Positions 1 through 7,582 are shown, counted from the stretch's first letter. The stretch: 13,278 bases of DNA from JAIPIY01 sp964489785 (GCA_964489785.1 CAZAZY010000020.1:1-13278); one strand, 5' to 3'. Notes: generated by a model not told the origin, from the letters alone. Translations and numbers: made by a program.

Positions 1-72
1 AAGGAAAAAGAATCCAAGTAACGCGATGATGGTGATAAAGAAATATGAAAGTGAACGTTGTAGTAATAGCAT
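1..72 (-). CDS. N-terminus of an exported or membrane protein (partial, cut by window edge)
   Basis: Reading leftward from an ATG at 72-70 gives 24 open codons to the window edge: MLLLQRSLSYFFITIIALLG followed by FFFL. This is a short N-terminus with an Arg followed by a long hydrophobic run, as in a signal peptide or first membrane helix. An in-frame TAA lies a short way upstream and no other ATG lies between, so this start is the natural choice. An extended -10 element at 104-112 would place the transcript start about 25 bases before the ATG, and a terminator at 114-154 separates it from the preceding gene. No Shine-Dalgarno sequence is visible. Nothing can be said about function, because the rest of the gene is outside the window. 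Confidence 0.55.
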   Translation of the reverse strand, partial: MLLLQRSLSYFFITIIALLGFFFL

Positions 73-103
73 ACGATAATAAAAAAATAATTAATATATT
101 TTC

Positions 104-112
104 ATTATAACA
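104..112 (-). promoter_or_regulatory. Extended -10 promoter for the partial gene at 1-72
   Basis: The minus strand reads TGT-TATAAT, a perfect -10 hexamer (109 to 104) preceded by the TGn extension. No good -35 is seen at 16-18 bases upstream, where the terminator stem of the preceding gene lies. An extended -10 can work without a -35. The expected transcript start is near 97. Confidence 0.5.
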
Positions 113-113
113 T

Positions 114-154
114 AAAAAGAAAGCCCGCCTTTCCCCAGATGGGTAAAGGCGGGC
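114..154 (-). terminator. Rho-independent terminator of the transglutaminase-like gene
   Basis: The arms 123-132 and 145-154 pair perfectly over 10 GC-rich bases. After one mismatch the stem continues for three G-C pairs around a four-base loop at 137-140. On the minus strand the stem is followed by a T-rich run (TTTCTTTTT, 122 to 114). It starts seven bases past the stop codon at 162, as expected for an intrinsic terminator. Confidence 0.9.
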
Positions 155-161
155 ACATTGC

Positions 162-1955
162 TTAACGAACAACAATACGAGTATTCCCGTTTGTATGCAT
201 TAATAAGTATAAACCCTTGGGGTAACCATTCACCAAAAGATGATCACAAGATGTACATGAAGAGACAACTTGTCCCATCATATCAAAAAGTGTTACATCC
301 CCGAATGGGAAATAAACTACTTCTCCTGTTGGATTAGGATAGACCTTAAGAATATTCTCCTCTTGATCCACACTAACAACAGTTTCATCCAGAATATCTA
401 TCCCATTCACAAAATATTCTACCTCGAGAGGATAATCAGTCTCCAGCTCCAAAGTCCCATGAAGGAAGTTAAATATAGCTGGATTCCAAGAAACATCAAT
501 ACGGATAGTATCCAAAGCATGTATCCACCCTTCTTGAAGATAATGATTTATTTTGAATGGAATAAATAAGCTACTGTCACCAGTTCCCCAAAATGGTACC
601 TCGTAAGGATTACCACCTAAAATAAGGGTATCATTCCCATACGGATCCGTTAGATACACCTGACTCTGGGGAGAAGCTTTTACTGAAAGTACTTTTCCAG
701 GAGCTTTAATATCAAGACCTATTTGATAGTATCCTGGAGAAACAATAATGGTATAGAATGGAATCTCTTCTCTCTGAAACAAAAGTTTCCAAAATCCTTG
801 ATTTAACACCATTCTTCCATCAAATATATAGGTGTCTCGTATCACATTTTGGTCTATTTGGAAATGATCAGCAAACATACTGGCCAGCTGATCTACGAAT
901 GCCAACATGAGTATGGTATCCCCTGCGGTCATTGCTTCCATCGCCTGCAAAACAAGCTCCCTTGAATTATGATAAAGATCTGGATATTGGATGGTATCAA
1001 TAAATAGGCACTTATTCACATACCCTGTCTCCAATATTGCCCGTCCAGGCAATATGATTTCTGAGGAGAAATCATATGTCTCGAAAAAATACGGACTATA
1101 TATTGGATTTGGAACAGAGGCGGTGTCTGTAATGCCTTGATAATAAGCATACCATTCATTATGCCACTGATCTGAATGAGAAAAAGGATTGGAAAACACA
1201 GGAACTGTTACAAGAGATCCGCCTTCAAAAATTGACGGGAATCGATGCAACTTAAATTCATTTAAAGCCTGTAATCCCCAGCCCATCTCACGAAAATCCT
1301 GATGATTCATACGATTGTAGGTCATAAAATTAGGAGTCCCCACATCAAGATCTGTTATCATCCAATCTCCCATAACAGAGTCTCCATAGAAAATTTCCAG
1401 AAAGACGTGTCTACCTGATGTTACAAGGCGAAAACGCTCTGGCTCTATAAGTCCTGTTCTTTGAAGTAAAAGCGCTCCAATCTGATTATGGTTTCCGCAA
1501 TTCAATGAATAAGAACCTACGAGAGATCCTGGTAAAGAATAATTTTTCGCAAACGATTGCTGTAGTAATATTTGATCATTTGGATTATTATCCCAATCGT
1601 TCCATAAATGTGGATATAGGCTACTATTAACCCAAGCATCCGTTTTCATAATAGATCCAATTCTCTCTACAAGGGCAAGAATATGATTCTGAGGAGAAAC
1701 TCCAGCGGTTGCTTCTGTAATCCAATCAACAAGGTGTTGACTAGAGCGAAACAAATCCTGTGGTGCGCCTCCTAAACCTTGCATAAGAGGAAAGAATGTC
1801 GTTGGAAAACCCCAAGGGTTATTAATACGCATTATAATAGAATCCCCTGGGTTCAGACTTGAAGCCTGAACAGGTAGTTGAAACGATTGTATCTGCTGTG
1901 CATATGCGCAAAAAGATACTATCATCATAACGAGATAAACGATGAGCTTTTTCAT
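162..1955 (-). CDS. Secreted transglutaminase-like protein with T9SS (Por)-type C-terminal sorting-tail-like domain
   Basis: This 597-residue protein begins with a clear signal peptide (MKKL, a hydrophobic core, probable cleavage after Ala17-Tyr18-Ala19). Residues about 148-206 look like a transglutaminase/cysteine-protease core. Cys153 lies in LNCGNHNQIG at a helix start, His183 in GRHVFLEIFYGD, and Asp202 in DWMITDLD, matching the Cys-His-Asp order and approximate spacing of that fold. About residues 400-520 look like beta-rich repeats. The last 60 residues (about 536-597) match the type A sorting tail of type IX secretion substrates: a VYPNPTGE opening, VTLFDMMGQVV in the middle, and KGLYLL then NTRIVVR at the end. 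A CTSC motif (567-570) inside the tail could form a disulfide. The gene stands alone with its own promoter and terminator. Substrate and target are unknown. The sorting tail is typical of Bacteroidetes, so its presence here is odd. The triad assignment is by eye. Confidence 0.75.
   Translation of the reverse strand: MKKLIVYLVMMIVSFCAYAQQIQSFQLPVQASSLNPGDSIIMRINNPWGFPTTFFPLMQGLGGAPQDLFRSSQHLVDWITEATAGVSPQNHILALVERIGSIMKTDAWVNSSLYPHLWNDWDNNPNDQILLQQSFAKNYSLPGSLVGSYSLNCGNHNQIGALLLQRTGLIEPERFRLVTSGRHVFLEIFYGDSVMGDWMITDLDVGTPNFMTYNRMNHQDFREMGWGLQALNEFKLHRFPSIFEGGSLVTVPVFSNPFSHSDQWHNEWYAYYQGITDTASVPNPIYSPYFFETYDFSSEIILPGRAILETGYVNKCLFIDTIQYPDLYHNSRELVLQAMEAMTAGDTILMLAFVDQLASMFADHFQIDQNVIRDTYIFDGRMVLNQGFWKLLFQREEIPFYTIIVSPGYYQIGLDIKAPGKVLSVKASPQSQVYLTDPYGNDTLILGGNPYEVPFWGTGDSSLFIPFKINHYLQEGWIHALDTIRIDVSWNPAIFNFLHGTLELETDYPLEVEYFVNGIDILDETVVSVDQEENILKVYPNPTGEVVYFPFGDVTLFDMMGQVVSSCTSCDHLLVNGYPKGLYLLMHTNGNTRIVVR
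1034..1077 (-). repeat. Two overlapping, mutually exclusive inverted repeats inside the transglutaminase-like gene
   Basis: Arms 1052-1062 (ATATGATTTCT) and 1067-1077 (AGAAATCATAT) pair perfectly over 11 bases around a four-base loop. Directly beside them, 1034-1041 (ATATTGCC) and 1048-1055 (GGCAATAT) pair perfectly over 8 bases around six. The two hairpins share bases 1052-1055, so only one can form fully at a time. They lie in codons for about residues 293-307. Whether they act in the mRNA is unknown. Confidence 0.6.
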
Positions 1956-2005
1956 GGCTTTTTGTTTTAGGGTGTATGTTACTGTAAATGTTCAATGTTG
2001 AAATT

Positions 2006-2014
2006 ATTATACCA
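2006..2014 (-). promoter_or_regulatory. Extended -10 promoter of the transglutaminase-like gene
   Basis: The minus strand reads TGG-TATAAT (2014 to 2006), a perfect -10 hexamer with TGn extension. The -35 region is AT-rich with no convincing TTGACA. The predicted start near 1999 gives a leader of roughly 44 bases before the ATG at 1955. It lies just downstream of the terminator of the preceding gene, so the gene is an independent unit. Confidence 0.65.
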
Positions 2015-2031
2015 TATTTTTTATTATAAAT

Positions 2032-2062
2032 AAATAGACCCTGCCGTTCGAAAACGACAGGG
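2032..2062 (-). terminator. Rho-independent terminator of the lytic transglycosylase gene
   Basis: Arms 2039-2048 and 2053-2062 form a 10-bp stem with one G-T wobble. On the minus strand the loop is TTCG, followed by a T-rich stretch (TCTATTTATTT). It begins nine bases past the TAA at 2074-2072. The loop is the same as in the lysS terminator. Confidence 0.85.
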
Positions 2063-2071
2063 CCATAATAA

Positions 2072-3169
2072 TTACAACTTGGCCAATATTCCATCAATGT
2101 GTGATTGACGGTAGCCAAGAAGCTTTCGTTCTGCCTGATACATACCCTTAATAATATCCAGAGTCTTCTGCCCCATGTAAATGGGACGCTCTTGATACCC
2201 TTCTAAGGCTATATCAGCTGGTGATAGATAAATGACACGTGGAATCCCACCGACATTTTCTAATAGCCATTGACGCATTGCATAGAGCTTTGGAACATAA
2301 TTCCGCGTTTCTGCATATGTACCAGTATCAGCAATGTAATCCAGGTATTTACCAAAGTCACCTCTTGTTTGATGAAATGTAGTTTTCACCTTGCCCGCCC
2401 CGCGATTGTACGCAGAGAAAGCAAAATGCCACAGATCATCATCACTGCAAGTGTAACCCGATTTAACCGCTTCAGATTTTAACAAATTGTACAGCTTGCG
2501 CTGGTACAAAATTGCGGCATCTGTAGAAAGATACGGATCCAAACGTTCATCAATTGTACCGTTTACAACCAATCCCATCTCCCTAGCGGTTCCTGGAATA
2601 AATTGCCAGTAACCTGCTGCGTGTGCCCCATTTTCATTGTGAGGAAACCATGCAGACTCAATGAGTGCCAATACTGCTGATTCATACGGTACATCATGTT
2701 TTTCACACTGAGTGTACACGTAATCCAGCATTTTTGGATCTCCAGATAATCGCTGCCAAGATCTCTCGGCTGTCGACTTTAGGTCTCCATTGTACCGATT
2801 CAACCATTTGTTGCGAAGCTTCATATGCTTTGCATCAGTTGGTGGATTCAATTGAGTTTGAAACGAACCCTCTTTTACAAGAGAATCTTTTTCCAAACAA
2901 AATGTAACCCATGCCGGTACAAAACCGACCACAGAATCAATCATTACTTTGTGCCATACTAGCAGACTATCTGCGTATACGGTACGTTGAATGATTTGAA
3001 TCGGGATTTTTTGACCCAGTTGAAATGATTGCAATAAACGAGAAGTCCTATAGGGCTGCTCGTAAAAAACATCAGTGGACATGTGAGACTCAATAAAGCA
3101 GTCACACACCCCACCAAAAGATTGCTGTGCCATAATAGCCAGTACAAAGGTAAGAACGAAATTTTTCAT
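2072..3169 (-). CDS. Secreted lytic transglycosylase (SLT/GH23 fold, MltD-like)
   Basis: This 365-residue exported protein is predicted to cleave the MurNAc-GlcNAc bond of peptidoglycan. A signal peptide covers about residues 1-20; the GGVC stretch is not a proper lipobox, so a soluble product is likelier than a lipoprotein. Residues about 30-93 resemble a small SH3-like wall-binding domain. The SLT core covers about 155-300: catalytic Glu171 in LALIESAW, GYWQFIPGTAREMGL at 186-200, the DERLDPYLSTDAA stretch at 207-219 and AYNRGAGKV at 253-261, all standard for the MltD group. The C-terminal 50 residues carry no recognised LysM. The gene has its own strong promoter and terminator, so it is expressed apart from murF upstream. 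No Shine-Dalgarno sequence precedes the ATG. The family is secure; the physiological role (growth, division or attack on a host wall) is open. Confidence 0.9.
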   Translation of the reverse strand: MKNFVLTFVLAIMAQQSFGGVCDCFIESHMSTDVFYEQPYRTSRLLQSFQLGQKIPIQIIQRTVYADSLLVWHKVMIDSVVGFVPAWVTFCLEKDSLVKEGSFQTQLNPPTDAKHMKLRNKWLNRYNGDLKSTAERSWQRLSGDPKMLDYVYTQCEKHDVPYESAVLALIESAWFPHNENGAHAAGYWQFIPGTAREMGLVVNGTIDERLDPYLSTDAAILYQRKLYNLLKSEAVKSGYTCSDDDLWHFAFSAYNRGAGKVKTTFHQTRGDFGKYLDYIADTGTYAETRNYVPKLYAMRQWLLENVGGIPRVIYLSPADIALEGYQERPIYMGQKTLDIIKGMYQAERKLLGYRQSHIDGILAKL

Positions 3170-3201
3170 GTGTGAATGTGCTTTAAGGTTTATTCTAATA
3201 C

Positions 3202-3229
3202 ATTATATCATATTTACATAAAAAGTCAA
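3202..3229 (-). promoter_or_regulatory. Strong sigma70-type promoter of the lytic transglycosylase gene
   Basis: The minus strand reads TTGACT (3229 to 3224), 16 bases of spacer, then TATAAT (3207 to 3202) with a TGA extension directly before the -10. The predicted start near 3195 gives a leader of about 26 bases. No terminator is seen between murF and this promoter, so some read-through from the division cluster is possible. Confidence 0.8.
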
Positions 3230-3260
3230 TATCTTTTTACTAGCCCATACACCATCTATT

Positions 3261-4565
3261 TTATTTTGTTTCTTTCCACGCAGAATCTTGGCGTGCTAAT
3301 AGTTTTTCTGAGTCTTGTGGGTTTTTCATGAGTCTCTCTACTGCACGTTCCAAACGAATCCCCTGAGATGCTTTTAACAAAATAACATCACCAGATTCTA
3401 TCCAATCATCAATAAAATCACCTGCACGTTCTGCGGTATCACAATGTTGCCATCGATCAGGTGAAAACCCAGCATGACAAGCTGATTCCCCTATTGTCTT
3501 TGCACGAACCCCAACCGTAACTAAAAAATCAAATCCCAAATCATGAACTAATTTTCCAATATCTTCATGCGCAGTATGTGATTGTATTCCTAATTCCAAC
3601 ATATCTCCCAACACCGCGCATTTTCTTCCTTTATTTCGAATCATCTGCAATGTTTCCAATGCTGATACAGTGGCAATAGGAGAAGCATTATACGTATCAT
3701 CAATTAATATTGTATCTTTGATACCATCAATTAATTTCATACGTCCTGGCGGTGCATCATGTTTCAAAAATGATTTTGCACAAACATCTGCAGGAATCCG
3801 TAACAATGAACCAACAGCACATGCTGCCAATGCATTATCTAATGCATGTGCACCGACTGTGTTGTATACAGACAACATATATTCCTCGTCACCAATATTG
3901 TACATTGCCTGAATGCCTGTAGGTATTTGATTTTCATCGCCAGTATACAAAATATCTGGTGAACCAATTCTCATATCTGCTGATGCAGAAATTCCATAGG
4001 TGTATCGTTTTTGATTTCCTGTTGGCATAATGGCAGATGTTGTAGGATCGTCGGCATTCACTAATAGCATACCATCTGGTTTTAATGCATCAGACAATGC
4101 TTTTTTCTCGAGAACCAAATCCTGCAATGTTGGGAAAAATTCAATATGTACGGGAACTGTTCCAATTTTTGTGATTACTACAATATCTGGTTTTAACCAT
4201 GTTACAGTATTTGGAATTCCGCCGGGTGTACGTGCCCCAACTTCTAATACCAACCATTCTGGATAATGGGTTCGAAATAGCAACAAGCCAAATCCCTTGA
4301 ATACATTTTGTATCCAAATATGTATATCTCGCCAACCACTAGGCAAGCCCAAAATAGTCAACGGGATTCCAATGTCATTATTAAAACTTTTTTCACTTTT
4401 TCGCACATGCAACTGAGTTGCCAGGACACTGTATATTGCGTCTTTGGTAGATGTTTTACCAACACTGCCAGTAATAGCAATAATTTTTGGTTTGTATTTT
4501 TTTAGCACTTGTTTGGCTTGCCATTGCAACACTGCAATACACCATGCACGTAATATTTTTTTCAT
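3261..4565 (-). CDS. murF: UDP-MurNAc-tripeptide D-alanyl-D-alanine ligase (MurF-type Mur ligase) lacking the usual N-terminal domain
   Basis: MurF joins D-Ala-D-Ala to the UDP-MurNAc-tripeptide in the cytoplasm, using ATP, and completes the peptidoglycan stem peptide. Seen in the 434 residues: the P-loop GSVGKTST at 33-40, SFNNDIGIPLTIL at about 60-72, LEVGARTPGGIP, the VHIEFF His region, VNADDP, then RMKLIDG, DDTYNASP and VLGDMLELG in the C-terminal domain. In classical MurF proteins the P-loop comes after roughly 100 residues of substrate-binding domain. Here only a short, basic, partly hydrophobic leader precedes it, so domain 1 appears to be absent. The stop of ftsI is 12 bases upstream, so it is the last gene of the mraZ cluster. 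Other Mur ligases share this fold, but the D-x-YNAxP and GDMLELG motifs favour MurF. Confidence 0.9.
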   Translation of the reverse strand: MKKILRAWCIAVLQWQAKQVLKKYKPKIIAITGSVGKTSTKDAIYSVLATQLHVRKSEKSFNNDIGIPLTILGLPSGWRDIHIWIQNVFKGFGLLLFRTHYPEWLVLEVGARTPGGIPNTVTWLKPDIVVITKIGTVPVHIEFFPTLQDLVLEKKALSDALKPDGMLLVNADDPTTSAIMPTGNQKRYTYGISASADMRIGSPDILYTGDENQIPTGIQAMYNIGDEEYMLSVYNTVGAHALDNALAACAVGSLLRIPADVCAKSFLKHDAPPGRMKLIDGIKDTILIDDTYNASPIATVSALETLQMIRNKGRKCAVLGDMLELGIQSHTAHEDIGKLVHDLGFDFLVTVGVRAKTIGESACHAGFSPDRWQHCDTAERAGDFIDDWIESGDVILLKASQGIRLERAVERLMKNPQDSEKLLARQDSAWKETK

Positions 4566-4577
4566 ATACTATAACTA

Positions 4578-6299
4578 TTATCTATCAGGTGGAATTTCAT
4601 AATAATGCAATAAAAATTCTGCAAGATTCTTGAAGCTGGGCGACAAAGAAAGAGATGCGAATTTAACACCCTTTGGGTGTCGTGTATACAAGTATACTAT
4701 AAATTCAGGATCATATGCAGGGAAATAACCAAAGAATGAATGAAGGTTTCTGTCACTATAATACCCTCCCTGCGGGTTAGGAATCTGAGCAGTTCCAGTC
4801 TTTGCAGCAACACTATATTCAGGCAAACTTAATGTTCCATTAAAATATGTATCATATGCGTGTACTAATATTTCTGTTATTTCTGCACTGGTTCCCGGTT
4901 TTAAAATTTGTTGCCCAGGTGCTGGTATAACAGATTGTAGACCCAGCGGGGTTCGTATAGATTGTACCACGTAAGGTTGTATAATATACCCACCATTTCC
5001 CAATGATGATAATGCCCGCACCACAGAAATAGGAGTGAATGCAATTCCCTGACCAAATGATGCAGTCGCAAATTCTATATCCCTGTTTGAGTTTAAATTA
5101 CTGACAATACTTTTTCCCTCGTTGGGTAAATCGATATTTGTCTTTTCAAAAAAACCAAAATCCTGGAAATATTTTCGCATAGATTCATGTCCAATTTTTT
5201 GACTTGCAAATACCATACCGGTATTCAATGATTCCGCGATAATATCATTAATGGTTACTTGGCCACGACCCTTTTTATCAAAATTTGAAATAGTTTTATT
5301 TCCGACCACAATAGAACCACTATCATAATAACTAGTTTCTGCAGAAATAACATCCATATCAAGACCCATTGCAATAATCAAAGGTTTAATAATAGAACCC
5401 ATTTCAAAAACATGCTCCACTAATGGATTAGAAAATGTACCAACTTTTTCTTTACTAAAATCATTCAAATCAAAAGTCGGTGTTACCGCCATGGCATAGA
5501 TTGCACCGGTTTTGGGATTCATAATAATTCCTCCGGATGATTCTGAATTCCAAGTGGTTTGTAAATTATTTAATTCTTCTTCCAACAACAACTGAACAGA
5601 TGGTTCAATGGTTGTAATGACATCTTGCGGGCCTTCGAATGCAGTTCCTTTTTCCTCTTCTTGCATATCACCAAAAATTTGTGCAAAGAAATTAATAGAC
5701 AACCCCTTTCCCCGATCAGATAACACATTATCATAAGTTCTTTCTATACCATAACGACCCAAAAATTCATGATCCTGATATCCTAAAAAACCCAATGTAT
5801 GAGCAGCCAAAGTAATACCTGGATATATTCTCCATTTTTCACGATAAAAAGAAAGTTCGGGAATATCTCGCTCTTTTATTTTTTGAACGACTTCTTCGGA
5901 TACTTTCATTGCCAATTCTTCATAGGTGTCTCCGGTTTTAGAAACTTGTTCCAAAAGAATATCTCGTTCACCTGGTACAAATTCTAAAACAGTATCAACA
6001 ATCATAGTACGTCTTTCCTCAGTTATTTTTGCAGGATTTACAGTAATTTTATAACCTGTTTGTTGCATGGCGCCAGAAACCAAATCTCCATTTTTCTTTT
6101 GAAAATAAATAGTTCCACGCTCAGCCAATGATGGCACTGATTGTACATGTTGGTTTTCAACTTCACGTGCATATTGAGCACCAGAAACGATCTGAAGCAT
6201 AAAAAGCTTCCAGATCATGATAAAAATAATAGTACAAATACCAACTGTAAGGGAAAAAATTCTCCAATCTTTCTTTTTAGAAGTCTGACGGGTTGACAT
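4578..6299 (-). CDS. ftsI: Septal peptidoglycan transpeptidase, class B penicillin-binding protein (FtsI/PBP3)
   Basis: This membrane-anchored D,D-transpeptidase cross-links septal wall. The ATG at 6299 gives 573 residues (MSTRQTSKKK...). A TTG three codons earlier is also open, but the ATG is preferred because it leads straight into a basic cytoplasmic segment. One membrane helix spans about residues 15-38. The class B dimerisation region follows (AERGTIYF near 59, YGIERTYDN near 183), then the transpeptidase domain. Catalytic motifs are SIIK (Ser302, Lys305), SLN (357-359) and KTGT (500-503). No PASTA repeats follow, and the protein ends shortly after the transpeptidase fold. It overlaps ftsL by 23 bases, a sign of coupled translation. 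Position directly after mraZ-rsmH-ftsL supports FtsI rather than PBP2. Confidence 0.93.
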   Translation of the reverse strand: MSTRQTSKKKDWRIFSLTVGICTIIFIMIWKLFMLQIVSGAQYAREVENQHVQSVPSLAERGTIYFQKKNGDLVSGAMQQTGYKITVNPAKITEERRTMIVDTVLEFVPGERDILLEQVSKTGDTYEELAMKVSEEVVQKIKERDIPELSFYREKWRIYPGITLAAHTLGFLGYQDHEFLGRYGIERTYDNVLSDRGKGLSINFFAQIFGDMQEEEKGTAFEGPQDVITTIEPSVQLLLEEELNNLQTTWNSESSGGIIMNPKTGAIYAMAVTPTFDLNDFSKEKVGTFSNPLVEHVFEMGSIIKPLIIAMGLDMDVISAETSYYDSGSIVVGNKTISNFDKKGRGQVTINDIIAESLNTGMVFASQKIGHESMRKYFQDFGFFEKTNIDLPNEGKSIVSNLNSNRDIEFATASFGQGIAFTPISVVRALSSLGNGGYIIQPYVVQSIRTPLGLQSVIPAPGQQILKPGTSAEITEILVHAYDTYFNGTLSLPEYSVAAKTGTAQIPNPQGGYYSDRNLHSFFGYFPAYDPEFIVYLYTRHPKGVKFASLSLSPSFKNLAEFLLHYYEIPPDR

Positions 6300-6618
6300 T
6301 AAGAGCAAGAGTATTACGTTGAATAAATGAAGATTTCAAAGAAGACTGATACCCAAGAGAAAATGCATGCGCAAGGGTTAATGACTGACTTTGTGAATAA
6401 TATTCTAATTCCAAAGACGCAACCCGAGATAAAGAATATTGCAATTTTTCATCATAGGTACGTTTTTGTGCTACCGATGAAATTGCTCCATACAACGAAA
6501 CCATATACCAAACACAAAAAATAATTAGTAAACTGAACAATGTCAAAGAAGCATACACCTTTTGAAGAGTGAGGGTTTGTGTTTTTTTTATATTAATTTT
6601 TGATTGTGTTTGTTTCAT
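6277..6618 (-). CDS. ftsL: FtsL-like bitopic division protein
   Basis: This 113-residue protein has a basic, polar N-terminus of about 21 residues, one strong membrane helix (about 22-43) and a short polar extracellular part that could be helical or coiled coil (about 48-85). FtsL partners FtsB/DivIC and FtsW-FtsI in activating septal synthesis. The sequence alone is too divergent to name. The call rests on topology, size and its place between rsmH and ftsI, the standard dcw order. Its ATG overlaps the rsmH stop as ATGA, and its end overlaps ftsI, so translation of the three is probably coupled. The extracellular part is shorter and less heptad-regular than in textbook FtsL. Confidence 0.7.
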   Translation of the reverse strand: MKQTQSKINIKKTQTLTLQKVYASLTLFSLLIIFCVWYMVSLYGAISSVAQKRTYDEKLQYSLSRVASLELEYYSQSQSLTLAHAFSLGYQSSLKSSFIQRNTLALNVNPSDF

Positions 6619-7514
6619 ATTTTTTGAATACTACGAAGTTTTGCACTGCGGGCACGTGGATTTTGTTTTGTTTCTGAATATTCGGGGACGATAGGCTTTT
6701 TGGTGAGTAGTGATATAACACCTGTATCTACGTATTCTTTGAAAAGATGCTTTACAATTCTATCTTCACCGCTGTGAAATGTGAGAACCGCCATGTGCCC
6801 ACCAGGTGAAAGTAATTCTATTGCCTGATGCAGCGAATCTTTTAATACCTGGTATTCATTATTCACTGCAATACGTAATGCCTGGAAAGTTTTTGTTGCA
6901 GGATGTCTTTTACCCCGACCAAAACGATTTTCGATACAATTTGCCAATTCTAATGTTGTTTCAAAAGGTTTCTTTTTACGCTCTTCAACAATATGACGAG
7001 CAATAGCACGTGACCGATGTTCATCTGCATAGATATATAAAATATCTGCAATGGTTTCTTCGGACCAAGTATTTATGATGTCATATGCATCAATATCACC
7101 TTGTTGTTTTTCTCGTTTGAGCAACATAGACAAAGGTGCGTCATGCAAAAAAGACATACCTATTTCTGGATCTATAATTTGATCACTACTCCAACCCAGA
7201 TCAAACAAGAAAGCATCTACCTGTTGTATACCAGCGTCAGATAATAATTGATCAAGGTTTCCAAAATTACCTTGCAAATATTTTATTTGACAAGAATATT
7301 CTTTTTCAAGATGTTGTTCTTGTAGTCGATTGATGACCATAGGATCCTGATCAATACCTATGTAGAGACCTTTTTGACCCAAATGTTTCATAATTTCTTT
7401 TGCATGTCCTCCCCCGCCCAACGTGCAGTCTACGACACACATGTCTGGACGAAGAGAAAGAGCTTGCACGATTTCATGTAAAAGAACTGGAATGTGTTGG
7501 GTTTTTTCAGTCAT
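6615..7514 (-). CDS. rsmH: 16S rRNA (cytosine-1402-N4)-methyltransferase RsmH (MraW)
   Basis: RsmH uses S-adenosylmethionine to methylate N4 of C1402 in the ribosomal decoding centre. The 299 residues match the family in length and order: HIPVLLHE at 7-14, the SAM-binding VDCTLGGGGHAKE at 28-40, GIDQDP at 53-58, GNFGNLDQLL, FDLGWSS at 104-110, the family NTWSEE stretch, HPATKTFQALRIAVNNE at 204-220 and FHSGEDRIVK at 246-255. Small departures from the usual consensus are DLGWSS for DLGVSS, PLSMLL for PLDMRM and HSGED for HSLED; none removes the SAM site. It sits between mraZ and ftsL, and its TGA overlaps the ftsL ATG. No Shine-Dalgarno sequence precedes the start. Confidence 0.96.
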   Translation of the reverse strand: MTEKTQHIPVLLHEIVQALSLRPDMCVVDCTLGGGGHAKEIMKHLGQKGLYIGIDQDPMVINRLQEQHLEKEYSCQIKYLQGNFGNLDQLLSDAGIQQVDAFLFDLGWSSDQIIDPEIGMSFLHDAPLSMLLKREKQQGDIDAYDIINTWSEETIADILYIYADEHRSRAIARHIVEERKKKPFETTLELANCIENRFGRGKRHPATKTFQALRIAVNNEYQVLKDSLHQAIELLSPGGHMAVLTFHSGEDRIVKHLFKEYVDTGVISLLTKKPIVPEYSETKQNPRARSAKLRSIQKI

Positions 7515-7582
7515 AAGGTTTATTCTTCAGATCAGGATGCGTACCCCTTTTTTTACAAAGAGAGACACATCAAATACGAAGA

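Noticed and set aside
1609..1617. Near DnaA box (one mismatch) inside the transglutaminase-like gene
   Set aside because: It is in coding sequence, imperfect and isolated, so chance is the simplest explanation.
1822..2118. Open frame of 98 codons on the minus strand across the start of the transglutaminase-like gene
   Set aside because: It runs through a terminator and a promoter and overlaps two well-supported genes in another frame; the translation shows no domain.
6189..6216. Imperfect hairpin in the membrane-helix region of ftsI
   Set aside because: It has a bulge and no T-run, and it is within a conserved coding region; not distinguishable from chance.
6300..6308. ftsI start at the TTG three codons before the ATG
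   Set aside because: The ATG at 6299 is a stronger start codon and leads directly into the basic cytoplasmic tail; neither site has a Shine-Dalgarno to favour the TTG.
3184..7526. Thirteen-base match TAAGGTTTATTCT upstream of both the lytic transglycosylase gene and rsmH
   Set aside because: About one 13-base match is expected by chance in AT-rich DNA of this length, and the two copies lie at different distances from their starts.
7515..7582. Possible separate promoter or terminator between mraZ and rsmH
   Set aside because: No convincing -10/-35 pair and no stem with a T-run can be seen; simple cotranscription fits better.
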